Source: Hydrogenophaga sp. 2FB
Lineage (GTDB): Bacteria > Pseudomonadota > Gammaproteobacteria > Burkholderiales > Burkholderiaceae_C
Direction: 5' to 3'
Assembly: GCF_005503365.1 (NCBI RefSeq)
Contig: NZ_SCML01000001.1
Location: forward strand, 153,257-217,256
DNA length: 64,000 nt
Below, piece by piece: positions 46,063 to 55,714 of this stretch. The notes beneath the pieces were generated by a model, which worked only from the letters and a program-made list of their open reading frames with translations, was not told the origin of the DNA and made no database searches. Position 1 is the stretch's first letter. Each line of letters begins with the position of its first letter. A program made the position numbers and the translations under genes.

Positions 46063-46862
46063 CGAATCGCCAGGGCCAGGCCCAGGTAGAACAACACTTC
46101 ACACACCTGCTGCGTCGCGCCCAGGCCATCGCCGGTGAAGCCTTGCAGGCGGCGGTTCAACAGCCGCCACATCCACGCCAGGCCCAACAGCGCGCCCAGC
46201 ACCGCCATGGCCCAGGGCGCGGCCGGCAACAGCCACCACGCGAGCGCCAGCGACAGCGCCCACCAGAGCACGCCCGCCGCCAAACCGGCGTTGGACAGGC
46301 TCTCGGCCAGCGGTTTGCTCTTGGATTGCGCGGTGTCGCCCACGTGCGGCAGCGTGCGAATGATGAACAAGGGCATGGTGCGCGAGGTCACGTGCGCCGC
46401 GAACAGCGCCACCACCGCGAGCCAGGCGCCGAGTTGCGCCAGCAAGGCGAGCAGCGCGACCTTGGCCAGCAGCGCCAGCACCAGCGCGATCGCGCCATAG
46501 CTGCCGATGCGCGAGTCCTTCATGATGTCCAGCGCGCGCTCGCGTTGCGCACTGCCGCCCAGGCCATCGCTCAGATCGGCCAGGCCGTCTTCGTGGAAGG
46601 CGCCGGTGAGCATCACGCTGAAGACGGTGCACGCGATGGCCGCCACCCAGGGCGCGGCGGGCCGCAAGGGCAAGAGCCACAGCGCGCCGTACAGCACGGC
46701 GGCCGAAAGCAGGCCCACCACCCAGCCCACGCCCGGAAAATGCGCCGCGCTCGCGCGCAGCATCGCCGGGCTGAAACCGACCCACGCCGCCAGACGCCCC
46801 GTGACCGGGATGCGCGTGAAGAACTGCAGCGCGAGCAGGAAGTGACGGGCGAACGAGGTCAT
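46059..46862 (-). CDS. cobS: adenosylcobinamide-GDP ribazoletransferase (cobalamin synthase)
   Basis: 267 residues from ATG 46862. A polytopic membrane protein with TGAFHEDGLADLSDGLGGSA and GSYGAIALVLALLAKVALLA, the CobS/CobV signatures. It joins adenosylcobinamide-GDP to alpha-ribazole (phosphate) to give cobalamin. It begins 1 bp after the cobT stop and overlaps the downstream cobC gene. Confidence 0.95.
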   Translation of the reverse strand: MTSFARHFLLALQFFTRIPVTGRLAAWVGFSPAMLRASAAHFPGVGWVVGLLSAAVLYGALWLLPLRPAAPWVAAIACTVFSVMLTGAFHEDGLADLSDGLGGSAQRERALDIMKDSRIGSYGAIALVLALLAKVALLALLAQLGAWLAVVALFAAHVTSRTMPLFIIRTLPHVGDTAQSKSKPLAESLSNAGLAAGVLWWALSLALAWWLLPAAPWAMAVLGALLGLAWMWRLLNRRLQGFTGDGLGATQQVCEVLFYLGLALAIR

Positions 46863-46863
46863 G

Positions 46864-47919
46864 TCACGGGTTCGCGGGGGCGGTTTCGTCGCTGCGCGAC
46901 ACGCCCGCCGATTCGAAGCTCGCCATTTCGCGCAGCACCGCACAGGCGCTCATCAGCAGCGGCCAGGCCAGCGCGGCGCCCGAGCCTTCGCCCAGGCGCA
47001 GGCCCAGGTCCAGCAGGGGTTCGGCGCGCAAATGCGCCAGCATCAAGGCGTGGCCGCGCTCGCCCGAGCGGTGGGCGAACACGCAGCGCTGCAGCACATG
47101 CGGCTGCAGGTGCGAGGCCACCAGCACGGCCGAGGTGGCGATGAAACCATCAACCACGATCACGCGGCGCTCTTCAGCGGCCTGCAGCACCGCGCCCACC
47201 AGCGTGGCGATTTCGAATCCACCGAACGCGGCGAGCGCGTCCAGCGGTGCCTTGGCGTCGGCGTGGCGCGCGAGCACGTCGCGCAGGATCTCGATCTTGC
47301 GTTGCACCGCCTGCGCATCGAGGCCGGTGCCCGCACCGGTCACGTCCGCCACGGCCAGCCCGCCCAGGCGCGCGAGCAGCATCGATGCGGCGGAGGTGTT
47401 GCCGATGCCCATTTCACCCAGCAGCAAGGCGTTGCCCGGCAAACCGCGCACCACCCCGCGGCCGTTATCGATGGCTTGTTCGCATTGCGCCGCCGTCATT
47501 GCCGGGCCTTCGAGCGCGTCGGCCGTGCCCGGCGCGACCTTGCGGATCAGCAGACCGTCGCGCTCGGCGAAGTCGTGCCGCACACCGCAGTCCACCACGG
47601 TGAGGCCAATGCCATGCTGGCGCGCCAGCACGCTCACGGCCGCGCCACCGGCGAGGAAGTTTTCCACCATCTGCCAGGTGACGTCGCTCGGGAAAGCCGA
47701 GACGCCGCGCGCGGCCAGGCCATGGTCTGCCGCGCACACCAGCATCTGCGGTGCGTGCAGCTCGGGCGCGGTGGTGCCCAGGATCAGGCCGATGCGCTGT
47801 GCCAGCGCCTCCATGCGGCCGAGCGAGCCCAGGGGTTTGGTCTTGTTGTCCAGCGCGTGTTGCAGGGTCTGCGCGAGTTCGGGCTGCGTGATGTCGAGGA
47901 TGTCGGTGATGGGGTTCAT
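46864..47919 (-). CDS. cobT: nicotinate-nucleotide--dimethylbenzimidazole phosphoribosyltransferase
   Basis: 351 residues, normal for CobT. DNKTKPLGSLGRMEALAQRI opens the fold; GEMGIGNTSAASMLLARLGG and LDLGLRLGEGSGAALAWPLL (catalytic Glu) are the conserved active-site elements. It makes alpha-ribazole phosphate for the lower ligand, so the product cobamide probably carries dimethylbenzimidazole. It starts 5 bp after the cobQ stop. Confidence 0.97.
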   Translation of the reverse strand: MNPITDILDITQPELAQTLQHALDNKTKPLGSLGRMEALAQRIGLILGTTAPELHAPQMLVCAADHGLAARGVSAFPSDVTWQMVENFLAGGAAVSVLARQHGIGLTVVDCGVRHDFAERDGLLIRKVAPGTADALEGPAMTAAQCEQAIDNGRGVVRGLPGNALLLGEMGIGNTSAASMLLARLGGLAVADVTGAGTGLDAQAVQRKIEILRDVLARHADAKAPLDALAAFGGFEIATLVGAVLQAAEERRVIVVDGFIATSAVLVASHLQPHVLQRCVFAHRSGERGHALMLAHLRAEPLLDLGLRLGEGSGAALAWPLLMSACAVLREMASFESAGVSRSDETAPANP

Positions 47920-47924
47920 GGTGT

Positions 47925-49388
47925 TCAGGGTGCAATGAGTTGATCGAGCACGCCCGGTTTCACATGGGCGTGGATGTAGTCCGCCAGGCCGTCGAACACG
48001 GTCTCCAGCGTGGGCGCGGTGGCGCCGAACAATGCGTGCAACACACGCGGGTCTTCAAACAGGCCGTGCAGGTACACGCCGAGCACGTTGCCCTGCGCGT
48101 TCTGCCAGCCCAGGCCATCGGGCAAGGCCTCGCGCGCCACGTCACCGGCCGCGGCCATGGCCGCGTGTGGCAGCGTCTGGCCATGGTGGATTTCGTAGCC
48201 CGCCGCTGCCACGCCCGAGAGTGCGGCCCAGACCCCGGTGAGAGAACCGAAGTGGGTCTGTGTGTGGCGCACGGTTTTCTGGGGATCGAACTGCGTCACC
48301 AGCGGCAGCAGGCCCAGGCCGGGTGCGTTGCCCAAGTCCATGGGTTCGATGCCGTGCGTGTCGATGAGCGCCTCGCCCAGCATCTGCAGGCCGCCGCACA
48401 CGCCCAGCACCGCACCACCCCGCGCGGCGTGCGCGGCCACCGCGCGGTCCAGCCCTTGCGTGCGCAACCAGGCGAGGTCGGCCGCGGTGGCCTTGCTGCC
48501 GGGCAGCACGATCCAGTCGGCCCCGGCGCAGTCGGCCGGTGTGCGCGCCCAGACCAGGCGCACGCCGGGCACGTTCTTGAGCGGCTGGAATTCGTCGAGG
48601 TTGCTGATGCGCGGATAGGCGATGACGGCGATGGTCTTGTTCACCACACCGGCCGCGCGCGTGCGGTCGTCGAACACGCCGTCTTCTTCCGGCAGGCCGT
48701 GTTGCCACCACGTCGGCAGCACCGCAACCGTGGGCACGCCGGTGAGGTCCTCCAGTTGCTCTGGCGCGGGCGCGAGCAGCGACGCGTCGCCGCGGAACTT
48801 GTTGAGCACGAAGCCGTGGATGAGCGCGCGTTCTTCGGGTGGCAGCAAGGCCCAGGTGCCGTAGAGGTGGGCGAAGGCGCCACCCCGGTCGATGTCGGTC
48901 ACGAGCAGGCAGCGCGCCTGCGCGTGCAGCGCCACGCGCATGTTCACGATGTCGCTGGCGTGCAGGTTGATCTCGGCCGGTGAACCTGCGCCTTCGATCA
49001 CCACCACGTCGTTCTCTTCGCGCAGCGCGTCCAGCGCGGCGGCAATCTGCGGCCACACGTGCAGGCTGCGGCCGCGCCAAGGCATGTGGGAGAGCGATTC
49101 GCTCACCTGTCCCATCAGCACCACCTGGCTGTGCGTGTCGGCTTCGGGCTTGAGCAGCAGCGGGTTCATGCGCACCTCGGGCTCGGCCTGTGCGGCGAGC
49201 GACTGGAAGTACTGCGCGGAACCGATTTCCCCTCCGGCCACCACGCGGGCGTTGTTGCTCATGTTCTGCGCCTTGAACGGCGCCACCTTCAGGCCCTGGC
49301 GTGCGTAGTAGCGGCACAGCGCGGTCGTGAGCCAGCTCTTGCCCGCACCGCTGGTGGTGCCGAGCACCATCACGCAGCGCGCCGTCAT
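47925..49388 (-). CDS. cobQ: cobyric acid synthase
   Basis: 487 residues from ATG 49388; the longer frame is a shadow. An N-terminal dethiobiotin-synthetase-like P-loop domain (VMVLGTTSGAGKSWLTTALC, KAQNMSNNA) precedes the class I glutamine amidotransferase domain with the nucleophile in GAVLGVCGGLQMLGEALIDT and the His in NVLGVYLHGLFEDPRV. It amidates adenosylcobyrinate a,c-diamide at four side chains. The ATG overlaps the upstream decarboxylase gene's stop. Confidence 0.97.
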   Translation of the reverse strand: MTARCVMVLGTTSGAGKSWLTTALCRYYARQGLKVAPFKAQNMSNNARVVAGGEIGSAQYFQSLAAQAEPEVRMNPLLLKPEADTHSQVVLMGQVSESLSHMPWRGRSLHVWPQIAAALDALREENDVVVIEGAGSPAEINLHASDIVNMRVALHAQARCLLVTDIDRGGAFAHLYGTWALLPPEERALIHGFVLNKFRGDASLLAPAPEQLEDLTGVPTVAVLPTWWQHGLPEEDGVFDDRTRAAGVVNKTIAVIAYPRISNLDEFQPLKNVPGVRLVWARTPADCAGADWIVLPGSKATAADLAWLRTQGLDRAVAAHAARGGAVLGVCGGLQMLGEALIDTHGIEPMDLGNAPGLGLLPLVTQFDPQKTVRHTQTHFGSLTGVWAALSGVAAAGYEIHHGQTLPHAAMAAAGDVAREALPDGLGWQNAQGNVLGVYLHGLFEDPRVLHALFGATAPTLETVFDGLADYIHAHVKPGVLDQLIAP

Positions 49389-50362
49389 GCCACGCGCTCC
49401 TGCTGGGCGAGCAACGCAGTCTGCAAGGCGGCCAGTGCTTTGGGCGGCTGCGCGCTCAGGCGGAAGTGACCCGGCAGGCCGAAGGACGTGGTGTCGCGCA
49501 GCTTGATACCGTGCGCGCGCAAGGCCGGCACGTTGAGCGGGTGCGGCGGTGCGGCGCAGAAGAAGTTGGCGTCGCTGGGCAACACGGTCCAGCCGAGGTC
49601 GGCCAGCATGGCACCCAGGTCCCGTTTCCAGGCGCGCAAGAGGGGCAGGCTTTGCGCCAGCCAGTCTTGCGACGCGGGCGACACCCAGGCGTCGAGCAGT
49701 GCGACGGCGTGTGCGCCCAGGGGCCACGATGGCGCGAGCTGGTCGAGCGCGCGCGCCTCGGCCAGCGCGTGCTCGGGCGCAATGGCGTAGGCGCCACGCA
49801 CGCCCGTAAGACCCAATGCCTTGTTGGGCGTCCAGAGCTGCCACACGCGGTTCTGCGCCACCGGGTCCAGGCTGCAAAGACCGCGCAGGCGCAGCGGCTC
49901 GTAGGCCCGGTCCAGCACGACCTGTGCGGCCGAACCCTCCACGGAGTGGGCCAGAGGCTCGGGGCCACCCAGGGGACTGGCAGGTTCACACAGCCAGGCC
50001 AGGTCTGCCTGCGCCACCTCGTTCGTGCGCTGGAGTTGCCAGGCATGCGCGGCCTGCGCGTAGTCGCCATAGGCCAGCGCCGGCCACCAGGCGCGCCGGC
50101 CGCCTTCGCGCGCCACCCAGGCCGTGATGCGCCCGATGAATTCGCTCGCGCTGCCGGCGAGCACGATGCGCGCGGCGTCCACCGCGTGAAATGCCGCGAT
50201 CGCTTCGCGCAAGGCCGTGTACGCGGGGTCGGGGTAGTGGCGCGCATCGGCGCGCTGCACCGCCGCCAGCGCCCTGGGGCAGGGGCCGCAGGCGTTGGCG
50301 TTGGTGGAAAAATCCCAGGCCGGCACGCCGAGTGCGTCGGGGCCGCCGTGTGTGCTTGTCAT
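49385..50362 (-). CDS. cobD: threonine-phosphate decarboxylase-like PLP enzyme (CobD/CobC type)
   Basis: 325 residues from ATG 50362. The N terminus DFSTNANACGPCPRALAAVQ is typical of CobD/CobC; the PLP lysine lies in LWTPNKALGLTGVRGAYAIA. It supplies (R)-1-amino-2-propanol phosphate for the nucleotide loop. It overlaps cbiB by four bases and cobQ by four bases, so translation is coupled. Naming follows the enteric CobD; in aerobic nomenclature it is CobC. Confidence 0.9.
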   Translation of the reverse strand: MTSTHGGPDALGVPAWDFSTNANACGPCPRALAAVQRADARHYPDPAYTALREAIAAFHAVDAARIVLAGSASEFIGRITAWVAREGGRRAWWPALAYGDYAQAAHAWQLQRTNEVAQADLAWLCEPASPLGGPEPLAHSVEGSAAQVVLDRAYEPLRLRGLCSLDPVAQNRVWQLWTPNKALGLTGVRGAYAIAPEHALAEARALDQLAPSWPLGAHAVALLDAWVSPASQDWLAQSLPLLRAWKRDLGAMLADLGWTVLPSDANFFCAAPPHPLNVPALRAHGIKLRDTTSFGLPGHFRLSAQPPKALAALQTALLAQQERVA

Positions 50363-51324
50363 GCTGTCCACCTCAAAAAAGAAAGAACCGCCCACGCGAA
50401 CGCGCCGGCGGCGAGCACCCGCACCACGCGGCCGGCCAGCTGCAAGGCCTGCGTGGTGTCGGTCGCCTGCGCGAGGCGGCCATCGCCGTGCAGTTCGTAC
50501 ACGCCGGGTTTGCACAGGCGCACGTCCAGCGCCAAGGCCATCGCGGCCATGGGCCAGCCGCTGTTGGGCGACGGTGTGCGCCGCGCCTGCGCGGGCAAGG
50601 CGCGCAAGCGGTGCGTGGCACCGAGCAGGCCCAGCAGCGCGCCGGTGAGGCGCGCGGGCAACCACGACAACACATCGTCCGCGCGCGCCGCCCATTTGCC
50701 CGCCCAGGTCCAGTCACGGCCGTGGCGCTCGCCCTTGTAGCCCCACATGGCGTCGGCGGTGTTGGCAAAGCGGTAGAGCGCCGCGCCGGGCAGGCCGGCG
50801 ATGGCGAACCAGAACAGCGGCGCGACCACCGAGTCGTTGAGGTTTTCGGCCAGCGATTCGATGGCGCTTTCGCGCACCTGCGCGGCGTCCAGCGCGCTCA
50901 CGTCGCGGCTCACCAGCCAGGACAGGCGTTCGCGGCCGGCTTGCAGCGATTCGCCCAGCGCCGCTTCGACCGCGCGCACCTCGTCGCGCAACATGCGCCA
51001 GGCCAGCAAGGGTTTGAGCAGCACGCCCACAGCGAGGGCCTGCAGCCACACCGGCCCGTGGCCCACGGCCCACACCAGGCCCAGCGCGATCGCCACCACG
51101 AGCACGGCACCAACGGTCCACGCCAACGCGCCGCGCACGAACGCAGTTCCCGCGACGGGCGAGGCGCCCCAGGCCGGCGCCACACGCCCGCTCAGCGCGC
51201 CGAGGTAACGCCCCATCCACACCACAGGGTGCCAGCGCGGGGACGGTTCGCCCCAGCACCGGTCCACCAGCAAGGCCACCAGGATGGCGGTCGGTGCCAG
51301 CAGGGAGTGGGCGTCCATCGGCAT
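50359..51324 (-). CDS. cbiB: adenosylcobinamide-phosphate synthase CbiB/CobD
   Basis: 321 residues from ATG 51324 (alternatively 51318). A polytopic membrane protein with DRCWGEPSPRWHPVVWMGRY, RESAIESLAENLNDSVVAPL and YRFANTADAMWGYKGERHGR, all conserved in CbiB. It attaches aminopropanol (phosphate) to cobyric acid. Only two bases separate it from the bioF stop, an unusual meeting of the two pathways. Confidence 0.96.
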   Translation of the reverse strand: MPMDAHSLLAPTAILVALLVDRCWGEPSPRWHPVVWMGRYLGALSGRVAPAWGASPVAGTAFVRGALAWTVGAVLVVAIALGLVWAVGHGPVWLQALAVGVLLKPLLAWRMLRDEVRAVEAALGESLQAGRERLSWLVSRDVSALDAAQVRESAIESLAENLNDSVVAPLFWFAIAGLPGAALYRFANTADAMWGYKGERHGRDWTWAGKWAARADDVLSWLPARLTGALLGLLGATHRLRALPAQARRTPSPNSGWPMAAMALALDVRLCKPGVYELHGDGRLAQATDTTQALQLAGRVVRVLAAGAFAWAVLSFLRWTA

Positions 51325-51326
51325 GG

Positions 51327-52547
51327 TCAGGCCGGCAGCGCCGCCGTGACGGATGCGGCGACGCGCAAGGCGCGCAGCAGCACGTCGATGTCCTCGGGCT
51401 GGTGCGCGGCCGACAACGCGATGCGCAGCCGCGCCGTGCCCAGGGGCACGGTGGGCGGGCGGATCGCGGGCACCCACAGGCCCTGCTCGCGCAGCGAGGC
51501 CATCACGGCCAGCGCGTCGTCGTTGTCGCCGATCACCAGCGGCTGGATCGCGGTGGTCGAGGGCATCAGGGACCAGCCGGCCGCGTCGATCGCGGCATCG
51601 ACCCCCGGTGCCAGGCCCTCGCGCAGTTGCGCGATGCGCGCGCGCAGGTGTTGCCGGCGGCGTTCGCCATCGGCGCCCAGCACGCAACGCAGGCCCGCGC
51701 GTACGGCCTCGGCGAGCAAGGCGGGCGCGGCGGTCGCGTAGGTGTAGCTGCGGGTTTTCTGCAGCAGCCATTCCACCAGGCGATCGGGCCCGGCCACGAA
51801 AGCGCCGGCCACGCCCAGGGCTTTGCCCAGCGTGGCCATGTAGACCACGCGTTGGGACATGCGCGGACCGGTGAGGCCCGCGGCGGCCAGCGCGCCGCGC
51901 CCCTGTGGCCCGAGCAAGCCAAAGCCGTGCGCGTCGTCGAGCAGCAGCAGCGCGTCGTGCCGTTCGCACAGCGCGTGCAGGCCCGCGAGGTCGGCGATGT
52001 CGCCGTCCATGCTGAACACCGTGTCGCTGATCACCAGCTTGCGCCGCGCCGGGCTGGCCGCCAGCAGCGCGTCGAGCTGCTGCAGATCGGCGTGGCGGTA
52101 GCGGTGCACGGTGGCTTTGGACAGGCGCGCGCCGTCGATCAGGCAGGCGTGGTTCAGCGCGTCGGAGAACAGCGCATCACCCTCGCCCACCAGCGCCGGC
52201 ACGATGCTGGCGTTGGTGGAATAACCGGCGTAGAAATACAGCGCGCGCGGCAGGCCCACGGCCTCGGCCAGTTCACGCTCCAGCGCGCCATTGGCGGCGC
52301 TGTGGCCGCTCACCATGGGCGATGCGCCGGACCCGACGCCGTAGCGGTCCACGGCGGTGTGCACCGCCTCGCGCAGCAAGGCGGACTGTGCAAGGCCCAG
52401 GTAGTCGTTGCTGCAGAAGGCGAGCAGGGATTCGCCGTCCACGTTGAGGCGCGCGCCCTGCTCCGGCACCACCTCGCGGCGGCGGCGGCGCAGCGACTGG
52501 GCGTCGAGTGCGGCCAGGCGGTCATCGAATTCGTTCAACCAGGTCAT
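51327..52547 (-). CDS. bioF: 8-amino-7-oxononanoate synthase
   Basis: 406 residues from ATG 52547. SNDYLGLAQSALLREAV and GSGASPMVSGHSAANGALER at the front, DDAHGFGLLGPQGRG (PLP Asp) and MATLGKALGVAGAFVAGPD (PLP lysine). It condenses pimeloyl-thioester with alanine. It follows bioD by 11 bp and precedes cbiB by 2 bp. Confidence 0.97.
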   Translation of the reverse strand: MTWLNEFDDRLAALDAQSLRRRRREVVPEQGARLNVDGESLLAFCSNDYLGLAQSALLREAVHTAVDRYGVGSGASPMVSGHSAANGALERELAEAVGLPRALYFYAGYSTNASIVPALVGEGDALFSDALNHACLIDGARLSKATVHRYRHADLQQLDALLAASPARRKLVISDTVFSMDGDIADLAGLHALCERHDALLLLDDAHGFGLLGPQGRGALAAAGLTGPRMSQRVVYMATLGKALGVAGAFVAGPDRLVEWLLQKTRSYTYATAAPALLAEAVRAGLRCVLGADGERRRQHLRARIAQLREGLAPGVDAAIDAAGWSLMPSTTAIQPLVIGDNDDALAVMASLREQGLWVPAIRPPTVPLGTARLRIALSAAHQPEDIDVLLRALRVAASVTAALPA

Positions 52548-52558
52548 CGTGTGTTCCT

Positions 52559-53239
52559 TTATCGCCAGGCCTCGGGGAGGTCCAGCGCGATCTCGCTCGC
52601 GTTCGGAGCGGTGGTGTGCCACGGCACGCTGCCCAGCAGGGGTGCGGGCAGCCAGTGGCGCAGCGTGTCGATGTTGTCTTCGCGGCAGGGCATGTCGGGG
52701 TCGATGGCATTGGCCACCCAGCCCGCCAGTTCCAGGCCGTCGGCGCGGATGGCCTCGGCCGTGAGCAGCGCGTGGTTCAGGCAGCCCAGGCGCATGCCCA
52801 CCACCAGCACCACCGGCTGGCCGATGGCGCGTGCCACGTCGGCCAGCGTTTCGGTTGGATTGATCGGCACGCGCCAGCCGCCCGCGCCTTCGACCAGCAC
52901 CACGTCAGCGTGCGCTTGCAGCGCGCGGTGCGCGGCCAACAGCTCGGCCACGGTCACGGTGCGCCCCGCGCGCTCGGCCGCGAGATGCGGTGCCATCGCA
53001 TCGGGCAAGGCCACCGGGTTGTCGAGATCGGCGGGCACGCGCACGCTGGAAGCGGCGCGCAGCGCCAGCACGTCTTCGCTGACCCACTGGCCTTGGTGAT
53101 CGATCAGCCCCGCCGCCACCGGCTTCATGCCGACCACGCGGCGGTGGTGCCGCGCGAGAGTGTGCAGCAGCGCCGCGCTGACGAGGGTTTTGCCCACGCC
53201 GGTGTCGGTGCCGGTGACGAAACAGCCGTCAAACGCCAT
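52559..53239 (-). CDS. bioD: dethiobiotin synthetase
   Basis: 226 residues. P-loop GCFVTGTDTGVGKTLVSAAL, KPVAAG (substrate lysine) and VLVEGAGGWRVPINPTETLA are the BioD signatures. It closes the ureido ring of dethiobiotin using CO2 and ATP. It overlaps the bioA stop by 11 bp. Confidence 0.97.
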   Translation of the reverse strand: MAFDGCFVTGTDTGVGKTLVSAALLHTLARHHRRVVGMKPVAAGLIDHQGQWVSEDVLALRAASSVRVPADLDNPVALPDAMAPHLAAERAGRTVTVAELLAAHRALQAHADVVLVEGAGGWRVPINPTETLADVARAIGQPVVLVVGMRLGCLNHALLTAEAIRADGLELAGWVANAIDPDMPCREDNIDTLRHWLPAPLLGSVPWHTTAPNASEIALDLPEAWR

Positions 53240-54602
53240 CGCGCGCGCCCTCCACCTTCGCCGCGCTGCCGTCTTCCTCGGCCAGCGTGGCCTGCAGGGC
53301 CGCCAGTGCGCCCCGCGCCAGAAAAGCGCCTTCTTCTTCGTTGATCACGTAAGGCGGCATGGCATAGAGCGTACGGCCAATCGGCCGCAGCACCAGGCCT
53401 TGTTCCAGTGCGTGGCGCGCATAGCGGCGGCCGAAGTCGGGCAGGCTGCTGGCGACATCCCACGCGAAGACCATGCCCTGTCGGCGCGCGTGTTGAACGC
53501 GGGCATGTTGCGACAGCGGTTCGAACAACGCGGCCAGGCGGTCGCCGGTGGCCACGTTGCGCCGCAGCGCGTCGGTCTGCTCGAACAGGTCCAGTGTGGC
53601 CAGCGCGGCACGGCAGGCCAGCGGGTTGCCGGTGTAGCTGTGCGAATGCAGGAAACCGCGCGCGACCTGGTCGTCGTAGAACGCGGCGTACACCGCATCC
53701 GTGGTAAGGACCACAGACAGGGGCAGCGTGCCACCGGTGAGGCCTTTGGAGAGGCAGAGAAAGTCGGCGCGGATGCCGGCCTGCTCGTGCGCGAACAAGG
53801 ACCCCGTGCGGCCAAAGCCCACCGCGATTTCGTCCAGCACCAGGTGCACGTCGTAGCGGTCGCACAGCTCGCGCGCGCGCCGCAGGTAGTGGGGATCGTG
53901 CATGGCCATACCGGCCGCGCACTGGATCAAGGGCTCGACGATCAGCGCTGCCGTGTCCTCATGGTGTGCTTCGAGCCAGTCGGCTAGCGCGGTGGCGGCA
54001 CGCTCGGCCACGTCGGCGGCGGACTCACCCGGCGTGGCGGCACGCGCATCGGGGCTGGGCACGGTGGCGCCCAGGCGCACCAGCGGCGCATAGGCTTCGC
54101 GAAACAGCGCGATGTCGGTCACGGCCAGCGCGCCCACGGTTTCGCCGTGGTAACCACCGGCCACACCCACGAAGCGGTTCTTGCGCGCACGCCCGGCGTT
54201 GCGCCAGTGGTGCGCGCTCATCTTGAGCGCGATCTCGGTGGCGCTGGCGCCGTCGCTGCCGTAGAAGGCATGGCCCAGGCCGGTGAGCGTGGCCAGCCGC
54301 TCCGACAGTTCCACCACCGGCCCGTGCGTGAAGCCCGCGAGCATCACGTGGTCCAGCTGGTCCAGCTGGTCCTTGAGCGCCGCGCGGATGCCGGGGTGGT
54401 TGTGCCCGAACAGGTTGACCCACCAGGAGCTGATGGCGTCCAGGTAGCGCCGGCCTTCGTGGTCGTGCAGCCACACACCTTCGGCGCGCGCCACCGGCAC
54501 CAGCGGCAGCGCGGCGCCCTCGGGCGCGTGCAGCTTCATCTGGGTGCACGGGTGCCACACCGCCGCGAGGCTGCGTTGGCGCCAGGACTCGTTGAGGGAC
54601 AT
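53229..54602 (-). CDS. bioA: adenosylmethionine--8-amino-7-oxononanoate transaminase
   Basis: 457 residues. WHPCTQMKLHAPEG is the typical BioA start; DGASATEIALKMSAHHWRNA, VLDEIAVGFGRTGSLFAHEQ and the PLP lysine in LCLSKGLTGGTLPLSVVLTT follow. It uses SAM as amino donor. It starts one base after the bioB stop and overlaps bioD, so it is part of a tight bioBADF block. Confidence 0.97.
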   Translation of the reverse strand: MSLNESWRQRSLAAVWHPCTQMKLHAPEGAALPLVPVARAEGVWLHDHEGRRYLDAISSWWVNLFGHNHPGIRAALKDQLDQLDHVMLAGFTHGPVVELSERLATLTGLGHAFYGSDGASATEIALKMSAHHWRNAGRARKNRFVGVAGGYHGETVGALAVTDIALFREAYAPLVRLGATVPSPDARAATPGESAADVAERAATALADWLEAHHEDTAALIVEPLIQCAAGMAMHDPHYLRRARELCDRYDVHLVLDEIAVGFGRTGSLFAHEQAGIRADFLCLSKGLTGGTLPLSVVLTTDAVYAAFYDDQVARGFLHSHSYTGNPLACRAALATLDLFEQTDALRRNVATGDRLAALFEPLSQHARVQHARRQGMVFAWDVASSLPDFGRRYARHALEQGLVLRPIGRTLYAMPPYVINEEEGAFLARGALAALQATLAEEDGSAAKVEGARDGV

Positions 54603-55643
54603 TCAGTCCGCCGAAACGTGGCGCGGCCGCAGGCCCAGCTTGGCGAGCAGGCCCATGTCGGCCGCCACATCCGGGTTGCCGGTGGTGAGCAGCTTCTCTC
54701 CGTAGAAGATGGAGTTCGCGCCGGCCAGGAAACACAGGGCCTGAACGGCTTCGCTCATCTGCTGGCGACCCGCCGACAACCGCACGCGGGCGCGTGGCAT
54801 GGTGATGCGCGCGACCGCAATGGTGCGCACGAATTCGAGCGGGTCCAGGTCGGGCTGGTCGGCCAGCGGCGTGCCCTGCACTTTCACGAGGTGGTTGATC
54901 GGCACCGACTCGGGGTAGTCGGGTGCAAGGTTGGCGAGTTGGGCCACCAGTGCGGCGCGCTGCAGGCGCGATTCGCCCATGCCCACGATGCCGCCGCAGC
55001 AGACCTTCACGCCCGCGCCGCGCACGCGCGCCAGGGTGTCCAGGCGGTCCTGGTAGTCGCGCGTGGTGATGATCTCGCCGTAGAAGTCGGGCGCGCTGTC
55101 GAGGTTGTGGTTGTAGTAGTCCAGGCCCGCGTCGCGCAGGGTTTCGGCATGGCCTTCGCCCAACATGCCCAGCGTGGCGCAGGCTTCCAGGCCCTCGGCC
55201 TTGACGGTGCGCACGAGCTCGGCCACGGCGTCGACGTCGCGGTCTTTCGGCGCGCGCCAGGCCGCGCCCATGCAGAAGCGCGTGGCGCCCGCCTGCTTGG
55301 CGCGCTGAGCGGCTTCGCGCACGGCGTCCACGCCCATGAGTTTGCCGGCGGTGAGGCCGGTGTCGAAATGCACCGACTGCGGGCAGTAGCCACAGTCTTC
55401 GGGGCAGCCGCCGGTTTTCACCGACAGCAGCGTGGCGAGTTCCACTTCGGTGGGGTCGAAGTGTTCGCGGTGCACGGTCTGCGCGCGGTGGAGCAGATCG
55501 GAGAATGGCAGGTCGAACAGGGTCTGCACGTCTTCCACGCGCCAGGCGTTGGTGCCGGCGTCGGCCGCGGGCTTGGCCGGGGCGATGAAATGCAGGGGCT
55601 GCACAGCCTGGGAAGAGGCTGGGGTATCGATCGTGGTCGTCAT
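54603..55643 (-). CDS. bioB: biotin synthase
   Basis: 346 residues from ATG 55643. The radical-SAM cluster is C-x3-C-x2-C in [39 protein letters not shown] and the conserved Arg in [18 protein letters not shown] complete the [2Fe-2S] site region. It inserts sulfur into dethiobiotin. A 71-bp gap separates it from cbtA upstream; the start is placed by the [14 protein letters not shown] leader that precedes the BioB fold. Confidence 0.97.
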   Translation of the reverse strand: MTTTIDTPASSQAVQPLHFIAPAKPAADAGTNAWRVEDVQTLFDLPFSDLLHRAQTVHREHFDPTEVELATLLSVKTGGCPEDCGYCPQSVHFDTGLTAGKLMGVDAVREAAQRAKQAGATRFCMGAAWRAPKDRDVDAVAELVRTVKAEGLEACATLGMLGEGHAETLRDAGLDYYNHNLDSAPDFYGEIITTRDYQDRLDTLARVRGAGVKVCCGGIVGMGESRLQRAALVAQLANLAPDYPESVPINHLVKVQGTPLADQPDLDPLEFVRTIAVARITMPRARVRLSAGRQQMSEAVQALCFLAGANSIFYGEKLLTTGNPDVAADMGLLAKLGLRPRHVSAD

Positions 55644-55714
55644 CTTCGAATTCCTTTTTTCCGGAGGGAGGCCGCATTCTGCCTGTCGCCAGAGCGACAG
55701 GCAGACGGGGCCCA